Of a DNA stretch of 64,000 nt, positions 20,944-30,878 are shown in pieces. The first letter of the stretch is position 1; each line of letters opens with the position of its first letter. A program made the position numbers and the translations under genes. Below the pieces are notes generated by a model. It was not told the DNA's origin, did no database searches, and saw nothing but the letters and a program-made list of their open reading frames with translations. This stretch comes from Daucus carota subsp. sativus (lineage: Eukaryota; Streptophyta; Magnoliopsida; Apiales; Apiaceae), in NCBI RefSeq assembly GCF_001625215.2, contig NC_030383.2, positions 47,798,380 to 47,862,379 on the forward strand, written 5' to 3'.

Positions 20944-21531
20944 TCAGAAACATACAGAAGAAAGAGCATACAAAAGACAACACAAAAGTGAAGATATACT
21001 CACCTGACCCCAAAGACTCCCCAGTTCCTTGAAAGTGCTCACCATCCCGGCATCATCCATCCTAACCCAGTCTTCCTCGGTCGGAATCTCCGACATTATC
21101 TTGATTATTTCCCGGGCAGAGTACTTCCCGGCCCCAAGGGGAACCCGGGCACCTTCCCCGTCATCATCTTCATCATCAGAATCCGAGTCAGAATCCAGCA
21201 AAAACCCTTTTCCCCGGCCAACTTTGGGAACTTTAGCAGAGGCCTTCTGCGCCGAGACCTGTTTCCTCTTCCTCCCCCGGGTCACCAACTCCGGACTGCC
21301 AGCTTCCACAATCTCCTCGGTCTCTCCCAAAGCGATTTTCTCCATGGCAGCGCTAGACTCACCGCCGGTTGCCTCTTGCCTAGAAGACCCGGATTCATCA
21401 TTCTTCCCAGCCCCGGTCTTAGGCTTAGGAGTAGGCTTGGGGATCGAATGAATTCCCCCCAGGTTCCTCAAAGCAGCAGCAAAATGTTCATTAGCCATAC
21501 TCTTCCACAGATTTTTATCAAAATACGGCAA
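20944..21531 (-). CDS. Antisense accessory gene of the element, middle segment
   Basis: Open minus-strand segment beginning near PYFDKNLWKSMANEHFAAAL and containing an acidic run (DSDSDSDDEDDDGEG) and basic clusters (RGRKRKQ), as in nuclear proteins. It has an acceptor-like CTGCAG at its 5' side and a strong donor-like CAG/GTGAGT after GSLWG, so the last codons of the frame are probably intronic. The family of this middle part is not recognised. Confidence 0.6.
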   Translation of the reverse strand: MPYFDKNLWKSMANEHFAAALRNLGGIHSIPKPTPKPKTGAGKNDESGSSRQEATGGESSAAMEKIALGETEEIVEAGSPELVTRGRKRKQVSAQKASAKVPKVGRGKGFLLDSDSDSDDEDDDGEGARVPLGAGKYSAREIIKIMSEIPTEEDWVRMDDAGMVSTFKELGSLWGQVSISSLLCCLLYALSSVCF

Positions 21532-21729
21532 ACCTGCAGACAGACAATGACCGGGTTAGAAAACGACAGACAACCTGAGTTACTTAACAGTTCCGAAAAG
21601 CGAAAAAGGGCAAGAAAAATACAAGTACACGAAACACATGAAGACGACCCGGGTAACATGATTACCCGAGCTACTTAACAATTCTAGAAAGCAAACAAGA
21701 GGAAAGAAAAACACAAGTATGGAGGGATT

Positions 21730-22800
21730 TTAATCCGGATCGTACTTACATCCCCATTCATGCAGTTTATCAAATTGCATAAAGGTATCCCGGGTCAACT
21801 GCTGCCCGAGACACTCACAAAACTCCCTAAGCTGATCCCGGAACTTCCCGGATGCACCCGGGGCGTCGAAATTAGTCCTGACTAATTTTTCATCCGTGAC
21901 AAGATACGGCATATAGTGGATATCCAAACCTTTCAACATCAACACTTCGCGGTTCCAGTTCTTCAAAGAAGACTGGTGCATCACCGGTTTCAGGAACCCG
22001 GGTCCAAAACCGCATTCTTTAGACCGGAAACGAAGCTCATACAGAGGTTTCTCCCCGGACTTCTTGAACTGGAAGAGAATATGGAAAAGCTTGAGTGTAG
22101 GTTGATACCCCATCTTGTTACAAGCACACAAAAACCAGGTCATCAACTTAATTGCATTCGGGGTGATCTGCATGGGGGAACATTTATACTCATACTTACA
22201 GAGGTGCCTGAAGAACAGGTGCCACCTCGGGTTCCACCCGGACCTCAAATGCTCCATCCACACCGGGACGAATCCGTCAGCGGGCCGGTGGAAAATCCTC
22301 TCCTCAGGCTCAGGAAACCTCCACTCGACCGCATCCGGAAGTTGAAAGGCAACCCGGATCAAACGATCCTGAGCTTCCCACGGCAGCTCCCTGAAAGAAC
22401 TCTTCACGGGGTAGGGAGCCCGGGAAACAGCATATTCCTTAAACCTCGTGTCGAACTCCTCCTTATTATAAGGGCCCAGAGGACCATTCGGGTGCTTAAA
22501 CTTGTAAAAAGAAGCTATGCCCCGGTAAAACTCCCTCTCGTCGGCTAAAGGCGCTTTAGTAATAAAGTAAGATTTTGTGTCCATCCACACACCCTCCGGA
22601 GTCATAATCACCTGTTTTCCCTCGGCTTTAGACACCTTCTGGAACTCGGACACAACCCCAGACAAAGCTACTTCTCTCTCCGACATCTTTTCACGAGCCC
22701 GGTCTGCTAATGATTGATGCTCGTCGAGATCACTATCGCTCGAATATTGTCCGGGTACCCCAGAAAAAGCAACAATATCTCTCTTATGGATCCGGACCAC
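21730..22800 (-). CDS. Antisense accessory gene of the element, 'putative gypsy type transposon' domain
   Basis: Open minus-strand segment. The core, with VWMEHLRSGWNPRWHLFFRH and MQITPNAIKLMTWFLC, resembles the plant PF04195 family ('putative gypsy type transposon'), which is found in plant gypsy elements. The first ATG is at 22686 (MSEREVALSG); upstream residues are open to an acceptor-like CTCTAG near 22807. The 3' end has the donor-like GAT/GTAAGT. With a TATA box at 23794-23800, the layout is that of a separately transcribed, spliced gene. Its role in the element is unknown. Confidence 0.65.
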   Translation of the reverse strand: MVRIHKRDIVAFSGVPGQYSSDSDLDEHQSLADRAREKMSEREVALSGVVSEFQKVSKAEGKQVIMTPEGVWMDTKSYFITKAPLADEREFYRGIASFYKFKHPNGPLGPYNKEEFDTRFKEYAVSRAPYPVKSSFRELPWEAQDRLIRVAFQLPDAVEWRFPEPEERIFHRPADGFVPVWMEHLRSGWNPRWHLFFRHLCKYEYKCSPMQITPNAIKLMTWFLCACNKMGYQPTLKLFHILFQFKKSGEKPLYELRFRSKECGFGPGFLKPVMHQSSLKNWNREVLMLKGLDIHYMPYLVTDEKLVRTNFDAPGASGKFRDQLREFCECLGQQLTRDTFMQFDKLHEWGCKYDPD

Positions 22801-22809
22801 AGACCTAGA

Positions 22810-23790
22810 GGAAAACGAGAGCCCGGGTCAGTTCAACATTCAACCAATTTTATTACAAATTTTATATAGGTCCGGATCCTGCCTAAGTCTACGTGAAAAG
22901 CAACAAGTCAAAGATCTACTAGAATGCGACGACAGCTACCCGGATCCCTCCTCTTTCAAACTTATGCGGGGAAGAGGTTATTGAGAATAACCACCCGGAC
23001 TCACCAAGATAATCTACCCGGGTCCCATCCTCATATCTACAAGGAGAGGAGACTCCTAGTCACCGAAACGCTACCCGGGTTCCGAGCCTACAACCACACC
23101 ATCACGGAAAAGTTTACGAGTACCAAGAAACAACAAGACCTCTACCCGGATACTCCCCCCATCCACATAAAAACCTCCATGCCACCTACCCAACCCGGGC
23201 AAGAAATCCCTACCCGGGTTCAGTCAAAACCCCAAGAACCCCAACAGCCACAAACAGCTTCTAAATCATTTCAAACCAAAATCATGGATCAAACTTCAAA
23301 CCCTAACCACTATACACATATACATACATATATCCCGCCAAGAACACAAAATCAAAATCCAGAAACTAAGAGCTACAGAACAAAGCCTAAGTTCACAGAC
23401 CCACCCAAAACACTCAAAACCACCCAAAATCGAACCACCTCCCAAAACCTATAAACGAAACAAATACATACGCAGTTCGTACACAACACACGAAACTATC
23501 TACGCAACGATCAACGCACCAAAAAACAAGCATTTCGAAAAGAAAACTCATGCAAAACAACAACAATGGGATATGAAATAAAGGAGACAAACAAAGAAAG
23601 CGGAAAGGGGGTTTACCGTGCTAACCGGCGACGGAGCAAAAACTGTGATGACAACGACCTCTGAGGCTCCAGCGAAGCTTTTCGAAGATCAAACACACGA
23701 AGGGCGGCAAAGACGCAAAGAAGAACCAGGAAGAAAAAGCAAAGAAAATAGAGAAGGGGAGAGTAAAATAAAAAAAATGGGGGATGCCTC
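22810..23790 (-). other. Probable 5' leader and leader intron of the antisense gene
   Basis: No coding domain is recognised on either strand. Read on the minus strand, the first 170 bases after the TATA box are CT-rich and lack an ATG, like a 5' leader. A donor-like ACG/GTAAAC lies near 23617. The rest would then be a leader intron ending near 22807. This is inference from signals only. Confidence 0.35.
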
Positions 23791-23793
23791 CGT

Positions 23794-23800
23794 ACTTATA
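23794..23800 (-). promoter_or_regulatory. TATA box of the antisense gene
   Basis: TATAAGT on the minus strand, followed by a CT-rich leader. It would drive transcription against the direction of the LTR promoter. Confidence 0.45.
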
Positions 23801-24015
23801 GTCCCATCACTATCCACGTGGCACCCCCCTATTGGACAATCAACAGTTATTACAGCAGTAATTATTAAACCCCTCAAAAGGCGCGATGGCACAATTTTCG
23901 AAAACGGACAGCTGTGAAACCTTTTCAAATCACAAAAATCTCCAAACGGTTCAGATGCCACTGACCCGGACACTAAAAACCGAACAAGCACCAACCAACT
24001 CGGGAAAAGCGCCAT

Positions 24016-24122
24016 GAAACAAAAGCAAACAATCTTGTCATACCTTACCCGGATAGGGAAGCAAAAGCAAACAATCTTGTCATACCTTACCCGGATAGGG
24101 AAGCAAAAGCAAACAATCTCAT
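24016..24122. repeat. Short tandem repeat, about 47 bp, 2.5 copies
   Basis: AAACAAAAGCAAACAATCTT-type units followed by CCGGATAGGGAAGCAAAAGC repeat just before the 3' end of the internal region of the element. Confidence 0.8.
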
Positions 24123-24224
24123 CCCTCACCCGCCCTTACCCGGGCAGGGGGGCAAGAACAAAAACGCGCATCCAATACCCGGGTCAACCAGAGCATTATA
24201 CTCCCTCACACAGAGAATCTATGT

Positions 24225-24242
24225 AAGGGAGTGGGGGGCAAA
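24225..24242 (+). other. Polypurine tract
   Basis: AAGGGAGTGGGGGGCAAA directly precedes the right LTR, the expected site for plus-strand priming. Confidence 0.8.
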
Positions 24243-24959
24243 TGATAGGATATGATCCGGATAAGGAGGAACCCGGGTCCTCCCACAGGACTTTTACACC
24301 GGATAGCCACCGGCCCCGCCAGATAACCCCAAGGCCGAACAGAATAGTGCAACCCGGACAGGATTCCTCACCCGGGTATAGTAAAACCTACTATTTACCC
24401 GGGTCCACATGTACCAGCCGACACCTGCTGCATAAAGCACGGACTGACACGATAAAGACAAACATAACGGTCAACTACTGGCGATAGGGACAAGCCAGGG
24501 AACATTCCAAAATACTACTTCCACGCTGACACCTGGACACGTGTAGGGGATCAAACCTCTACACGTGTAGGACCAGGATCCAGGTACACACCCTTAAACC
24601 CTAATCCTTGGCCTATAAATAGACCAAGGATCAAGAGTTTAAGGGTTAACTCCACTCTCTTTACACTCATTCTACACACACTTACACTCAGCATATACTC
24701 AAACACTCTCAGCCACCAGCAACCACCAGCCATACACCTTCACCCACCACACATAGATAGCACTTTCTCTAATCTTTATCCTTCCGAAACCCACGCTTAC
24801 TCTCACGCCGGAGGCGCTTTGGGGCAAAACCCCCCCGCCGGCGTTGTTTTGTAGGCACCCATCCAGCAGCTGCACCACGGAACCACCAGCCACGGCGGAG
24901 GAAGGACCGGGATCGGAGTTTGGCGGAGGAAGGACCGGGATCGGAGTTTGGCGTTATCA
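24243..24959 (+). repeat. Right LTR, 717 bp
   Basis: Matches the left LTR throughout as far as I could read, except for one extra 28-bp tandem copy of GGCGGAGGAAGGACCGGGAT... near its end. The TATA box is at 24613-24621. Transcription from this LTR would run into the thaumatin-like gene in antisense. Confidence 0.95.
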
Positions 24960-24964
24960 AGCGG
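24960..24964. repeat. Target-site duplication, right copy (AGCGG)
   Basis: AGCGG directly after the right LTR end TTATCA; the same five bases precede the left LTR. Confidence 0.95.
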
Positions 24965-25748
24965 TGCTGGTGTATCATACGCATAGCTGTAATACCAGGG
25001 GCAAGCCTCTTTAAACATACGTGAGTACACGCTTGGCCTGCACTTCTCTGGACTCCCATACGCATTCCTACAACAAAACTTGTCCACATTGTAAGCCAAA
25101 CAAGCACTTTTGCACGCCACAACTTCCTTCTCTTCGTTCAACACTTGAAGCTCCTCGGGACAAATGTTATTCATGTTTTTAACGCACCCTCCAATTTTAC
25201 ATTTCGACGAATAAGGCTTTGTCATGACAGAAACAGGGAGATTGTATCCATCAACTACACTAACGTCGTAATAACTTGGTTTTGATTTGTCTGCCTGGAG
25301 TGCAATTTGAACAAGCGTGGCTGGGGGGAGGCCTGTGCTTCCCATGCACTCTAGTTTCCCGTCGCAGTCGCCTGTTTGGCAACCTGTTTTCCAGTTTTTA
25401 TTGGCAAAATTGCAGCCAGTTCTTGCCCATACGCGCCCTGTCCAGTCCCCGGGGACTTGGAATTTTTTTATTTGGCCTGATGGAAGACAGAAGCCGCCTT
25501 TGGCTATAACCGGATGGCCTTGGTTTGCAGCTGTTGCAGGCCATATCGGAAAAGGACATCGATTGCTTATAGTAAATGTGCATGCTTGTGCTACCTCATT
25601 TCCTGCCAAGTCACATAGATAATTTAATAAAACTATTATGTAAATTGAGACACCGAAACAGATAAATTAGTGAAATATTAGTACCGGTAGTGAAAAAGTG
25701 AGATATTAGGAAAAGGGAGAGGATGCAGAATGATTTTGGAAACTTCAT

Positions 25749-26755
25749 AGCTTTTGTTATAGCTGAAGAAGGAGATTAGGTTCATGATGTTACTATATAT
25801 AAGTGAATAATTTTTATTAATTGAGATTATGGTCTTCGATTGTACTTCAAGATTTCTAACAGACAGTCTTCTGAGGAAAGGAAAGAGCCAACTGTAATAT
25901 AATGTGGCTTCCTCTGATTCACTATCTTCAGTTGAAAGAAAACATTGTAGGTGGAAGCTGGAACTTCAGCTAAGCTGCAGTAGTGGTATTGAGAGTTCTT
26001 TGCTTTTACATTAGGTAACACCAACAAATACGAAAATACTAGTAATCAAACAGTTCTGCAATTGGATGAGGTTATCGAAAACAGGATTGTAACTCGCTTA
26101 AGAGGATAGGCAATGATGATCATATTATCAAATGATTTGATCCTACATTCTGGATTTATTTCTAAGAAGAGAAAAAGAGTAACGTAATGACTTGCGCAAC
26201 TGTTGAGCTTTAGTTGGACAGGTGCTATTGTGGTGAATTTCGCTAAACTGAGTTGAAGTTTAAGACGGGATCCCGCTGGCTAGCCAAGGACACAGAGACA
26301 TTAGAGCATCTCCTGTAGATTAAGTATATGAATAGATGAGGTATATGTAGTAAATTACATGGTTGTGGCTATAATTTACACTAATTTGCAAAATTATGGT
26401 TAAATTTTAAAAATAGAAGAAATGTGGTGACATTCAACTACGCCTTTCACAATATTGCTACCTTTAAGGACGTTAGTTTTCAGCCGTTAACTTGATTAAA
26501 AAATAAAAATTGAAGGGGTTTTTACATCTATTCCTCTGCACAACCCTCCTTGTCCTCTTTCTTTTTTTCTGGTCTGTTTAATCTCGCGACTAAACCGCCA
26601 GTTTCCTTCCCCTCTCTCTCAATCTCTCTCCTCTCTTATGTCCAAGATATGGATGATGACTGGGATCTCTAGTGGTCAGAAGTTCCGCCGTCGCCTCCAT
26701 TGCGGGAAAGTCAAGTCTCCTATCAACTCCGAGTGCATCGAGTGTTTGCCGATTC
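25749..26755. other. Upstream region of the thaumatin-like gene, nothing firm
   Basis: The first part should hold the minus-strand promoter and leader of the thaumatin-like gene; TATA-like ATATATAG lies at about 25793-25801. Beyond it no gene is recognised. A short ATG frame near 26638 with CT-rich leader-like sequence upstream is noted under rejected items. Confidence 0.4.
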
Positions 26756-27480
26756 TGTTGGAAATATTAAACTATTAGCGCAACAATGAGGCAGTTATAT
26801 ATCAGGAATTAACAAGAACAGGCAAGGCACCAAATAACGAAACAATACACGAAGGCAAAACAGAAATATAATCAGTACCTTAAATCGACAAGAAAAGACA
26901 GAAATCACTTAGCTTGCAAAGCTTTATCAAATACTGATCAAAATCAGAATAATAGCTGAGTCGCCTAGCTCTTGAAAAGCCTAGACTGTTCTTGAAACGA
27001 TAATTGCCCCACTTACGCTGTGTTGGGTTGCAGCAATATCGCCTCCAGGATAAAACAGCTCAGATCAACTCGTTCACAGACACGCAATTGATCAACAGCG
27101 ACCTGACCTCAGTTCGCCCAGAAAACCTATGCAATATGTTCTGTATGTATTTTTTCAGAGAGAAAATAGAGAAGAGTAGCAGCTAGGGTTTTTATCTTTT
27201 TGTTATCAGTATATCTCACAAAACGTTTTGATTCTGTATATAATACAAAATAAAACGTAACTGAAGATATGACATTAATTACAATAAATATTCTGACTTA
27301 AATCGTTTTATTTTAATTGAATATATATCAATACATTCACCACTCAGGGGCACGTAACTGAAGATATGACATTAATTACAATAAATATTTTGACTTAAAT
27401 CGTTTTATTTTAATTGAATATATATCAGTACATTCACCACTCAGGGGCACGTACATTCACCACTCAGGGGCACGTACATT
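26756..27480 (-). mobile_element. Copia-like LTR relic (probably solo or partial LTR)
   Basis: The minus strand ends TATTTCCAACA at 26756, a usual LTR end, and carries long leader-like, low-coding sequence with GTGCCCCTGAGTGGTGAATG motifs in its upstream half. The other end and a target duplication were not found, so extent and family are tentative. It looks old and broken, with no internal coding region next to it. Confidence 0.35.
27251..27480. repeat. Tandem repeats of about 101 bp (x2) and 23 bp (x2)
   Basis: CGTAACTGAAGATATGACAT through CACTCAGGGGCA occurs twice almost unchanged at about 27258-27453. It is followed by two copies of GTACATTCACCACTCAGGGG plus CAC. They lie in the LTR-like relic and may be its promoter repeats. 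Confidence 0.85.
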
Positions 27481-30060
27481 CATATTAAAATAATATTATA
27501 AAATCATTTTGACTTGGGGATTCCTTAATTAAACAAAAATTTTAAAAAAATATCATCAAAAAGTAAATCTAGTCTATTTTAATATGTAATTTTCTATTTT
27601 CTAAAATAATAAATATATATTTTCTAATAGTTGGTCAAAAATTAGTCAATTTGACTCCTCGAAAAGCAAAAAAAACATGTAAATTGAGACAGATGAAGTA
27701 TTTTAACGGAAGTTAACAGAATTTAACGGAGGGGGTGAATATCGTTCTTGAAATGTAAGGATAGGGGGTGCGAGTTGAGTTTCTCAAAATATAGGTACAA
27801 TATCATTTTTGAATGATAGTTAGGGGGTGCGATATGCAATTACCTAAAAAGAAATTGCATATCTTCTACAACGTTCTAAAGACACACAGGAGCTGACATT
27901 TATGCCTTTATGGAATGCTAGGAGGTGGAAAAAACACTAATGATGTAACAGCTTTATAAAGAAGCCCAAGGCCAGAACATTATGATGAATTCGAGTAAGA
28001 TACTCGCCATTTTGTGATGATGTATCATGTATAGGATGAGATTTATGTATGTGATTTGATTTAAGTCACTTGAATATCTCTCGTAGAGTTGAGTTTCTCT
28101 CTCAGTTATAATAGTTGAAATTCACGATGACCATGAGCTAAAGCTTATGATGTGTGCGCTCTTTTGGAGCTACTAAAAAGGAATGGTGTGAAAGTTTAAG
28201 TTTTTTTATAGGAGGAGATTTTTTTTTTCTAAAATCAACATATATCTTTTGCTCCATTATATTCATTAAGCAAGATTTAACGACCGCCAACATTTTGAAA
28301 GACGGAGTCGACTGTCAACCATCTCTCGCTATTTTAAAAATTCAGCCACAATTTTGTAAACCGGGCTAAACTATAGTCATGTTCTTGTAATTTACTCCTC
28401 CAAACTATAATTTCAAGAAATATGCTATAAAAATCTAATCAAGCAGAGTCCTAGTCAATCCTAAAACTATAGATCCATTATTTATAACTCTAAATGGATA
28501 ATAGCTAACACATTTCTCATCTGGTTTTAATGATTAAATATTGAGTTCATGAAAACTATCACAGTGTGAGATGTTTCATCGAAATTAAAAGGACAAGTTG
28601 GAGTGTAGTATATAAAAACAAATGGTTATTGGGAATTGCAGATAATAAGAAGTAGTTTGCCAATCGAGTCGTTATTTGTACTGTAGTTGATGATTTCGGA
28701 TCAAATTCGGATACACCCGAAACCCATAATTTTTTATAGATTGGATATGGATATATCCGAAGTTTTTAACTCGGAATATACAATCTTAAACCCGAAATCA
28801 AAATTTGAAAATTTGAATATATAAGTACTTGACTAGTAATATTTAAATACACTAACACTTCATGATATGCAGATATGTATGATTATAATACATTATTAAC
28901 ACTTAAAATACATCAACTAATAATTATTTTAAAGAAAAATTATACACATCCCATAGCCATGTGTTATCATTATCTCACTTATTTTTCCTTAATTAATAAA
29001 CTTGTAATTTATTATAATATATAATATTATATATTCCATTGGACATATCTTGTATTTAATCATTAACCAAAAAATATTTAGTGAATATTGAATAATGTAT
29101 AAATTGTAATATTGATAATATTCTGGATTTCAAATCGGTATACCTAATATCCAAATTTAAATCCACAAACGGGTTCGGTATATCCAAAATTTCGTGTTTC
29201 AGATCGTTTATTCGTCGGATCGAACTATTTTGTCATCCCTATTTTTGAAGCCTGGAACTAGAATTCAGAATACTAGTTTCTTTTGGGTTTTATTTAGTGA
29301 TTTGTATTTTATTTTGGACTTTTTAAATTTTTAATGTGTAAAAACTTTTATTTATTAATAAAGCTTCTTGAATTACAATAATTTAATTTTTTTAATTTAT
29401 AAAATTAACAAACTATCATTTGACTTGTAAGTAAATTATTTGAATACATGAAATAACTTATTAGTCAAATTTATTTATCACTTAATTATGATCCATTTCT
29501 TTACTTTAGAAAAAAGGTCTAAATATCATAATTTTGAGTTAAAATATTCTGAATTTCACATCTTGAATATATAGCAATGGATATCAAACTAAAACACTAC
29601 ATCATGCGGCCTTAGAGTTTTGTTTTGTTTGCACTTCAAACGTCAAATAAAGTAATATTACTTCATTCATAACTTCGCATTGTTTAACGTCAGATTTTTA
29701 GGATTTGGAGGTGTTTTCTTAAGAGCCTGGGCTTAAAAAAATGCTAAATGCTACACAAAATGTAGCATTTATGGGTATTTGTATGGGTTTTGTTTTGTTT
29801 GGACTTCCAACATCAGATAAAATAACTATACTCCATTGATAACATCACAATTTCCAGAATTTGTTTTCTTATGAGTTTGGGCTTGAAAAAATGGTAAACG
29901 CTACACGATATAATGCTCATGTCTTTTAAGAAAATAAATTGTAAACGTTTAATGATGTAACTGTTATAAAGTGATATTTACGGTCATGTTTTCCATACGT
30001 GATATTTAAGATATTATTACCTAAAATTGTGATAAAAGACACTGTTTACTTTAAGAAATA
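27481..30060. other. AT-rich intergenic DNA with old element relics
   Basis: No gene recognised. At about 27700-27850 a GGGGGTGCGA...GCAATTACC pattern resembles an old MITE end. At about 28690-29245, CCGAA/TTCGG-rich ends and a right end TTTTGTCATCCCT suggest a decayed hAT-like element. At 29690-29930 two related segments repeat (GATTTTTAGGATTTGGAGGTG... and ...TCCAGAATTTGTTTTCTTATGAG with GGGCTTGAAAAAATG). None has a clear target duplication. Confidence 0.35.
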
Positions 30061-30061
30061 A

Positions 30062-30300
30062 GAGCATCTTTTCTTCAAACAAGCTCCTAACTTAAAATTT
30101 AAAAAACATGTGAAAAATTAGTGTTCCAATAAGTTGCTAATGACTCTTTAAAAATTGAAGAGCACACTCTATCTCCTCTCTTTTGAAGAGTATCTAGGTG
30201 CTCTTAATTTATTATCATTGAATTTAATATTCACTTCCCTGTGATTCTGTTCACTCCTCTCCAACTTTATCCTCAAATAATATTAGAATATAGAGAAAAA
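30062..30300. mobile_element. Diverged Tourist-like MITE, relative of 38712-39075
   Basis: Shares a long run of words with the element in the P4H intron: CAAACAAGCTC, CTCTTTAAAAATT, TCTAGGTGCTCTT, TTATTTTCATTGAAT-like and CTCCAACTTT. It begins at TAAGAGCATCTTTTCTTC, but the right end is missing or changed, so it is partial. Confidence 0.6.
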
Positions 30301-30337
30301 ACAGGTATAAAGAGCAGTATTAAAATCATAAAATATA

Positions 30338-30878
30338 CTCCCTCCGTCCCAATCATTTGTATACATTTGGTTGGGACACGAAAACCAAGAAAAAGTGTAA
30401 AAAAATGAGTAAAGTTAGATGAAAAGTAGGTATAATGGTGGGACCTATTTATATAATACTCCCTCCGTTTCAAAATACATGTCCACTTTTAAAAAATCAC
30501 ACAGTTTAAGAAAAGTGGATAGTCACAAATTAATTGCAATAAATGAGCATAATATGTGGAATGAGATTGATCTAGGAAATATAAATAAGAGATGTGTGGA
30601 GTAGAATTGATTTTGGAAAAATGATTTTGCATTGAAAGTTGAAGTGGACAACTAATTTGAAACAAAATAATTTTTTTGAAAGTGGACATGTAATTTGAAA
30701 CATTGATAGTATGAGAAAGTAGTGGGTGTAATAGTATTTATATTGTTATAGAATGGAGATAGTGGAAGAAAGTAGTTGGTGTAATGATATTTTATATTAT
30801 AAAATTTTACTAATTTTAGAATGTATACATTGATGGGATGTCAAAAAAAAACTGTATACAAATGAGTGAGACGATGAG
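30338..30878. mobile_element. Stowaway MITE interrupted by another MITE
   Basis: The left end CTCCCTCCGTCCCAATCATT follows TA; the right end ...TGTATACAAATGAGTGAGAC is its diverged inverted copy. A second MITE sits inside at 30459-30708, so the outer element is the older one. Confidence 0.65.
30459..30708. mobile_element. Stowaway-like MITE nested in another
   Basis: Begins CTCCCTCCGTTTCAAAATAC after TA and ends GGACATGTAATTTGAAACAT. The internal sequence (AAATCACACAGTTTAAGAAA, GAGCATAATATGTGGAATGA) matches halves of the compound element at 10774-11272, so it is the same family. Confidence 0.7.

Larger units (their letters stand above)
13954..24959 (+). mobile_element. LTR retrotransposon, Ty3/gypsy, Tat-like; incomplete
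   Basis: An 11.0-kb element in plus orientation, opposite to the interrupted gene. Parts in order: left LTR, primer-binding region, gag-protease-partial reverse transcriptase frame, a 79-bp tandem array, an antisense accessory gene, polypurine tract and right LTR. RNase H and integrase were not recognised, so it looks non-autonomous, with about one major loss in pol and otherwise well preserved. The LTRs match except for one short tandem duplication, and the 5-bp target duplication is perfect; insertion was therefore very recent. The gag zinc-finger style (CDYHGTHGHKTENC) and RT motifs fit the Tat lineage; that lineage call is inference. Confidence 0.93.
13846..25748 (-). pseudogene. Thaumatin-like protein (PR-5 family) gene, split by an LTR retrotransposon
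   Basis: Host gene, minus strand. Exon 1 (25685-25748) encodes a signal peptide, MKFPKSFCILSLF..., and ends G/GTACTA. An 82-bp intron ends TTGGCAG at 25603. Exon 2 (25602 down to 24960) encodes ACTFTISNRC, the thaumatin signature region CQTGDCDGKLEC...GLPPATL, and the cysteine-rich domain to CPWYYSYAYDTPAP. There the gypsy element interrupts it. The remaining codons, VSCVSDEFVITFCPS onward to a TGA at 13846-13848, lie left of the element. Counting the 5-bp target duplication once, exons total 810 bp (269 codons plus stop), all in frame. So the insertion is the only lesion I see, and it came at the C-terminal end. TLPs are secreted, disulphide-rich defence proteins. The present allele can make only a truncated protein without the last cysteines. 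Confidence 0.88.

Noticed and set aside
26638-26760. Possible WRKY-like start (MDDDWDL) before the LTR-like relic
   Set aside because: Seven residues are followed at once by a stop, and the remaining sequence shows no WRKY features.
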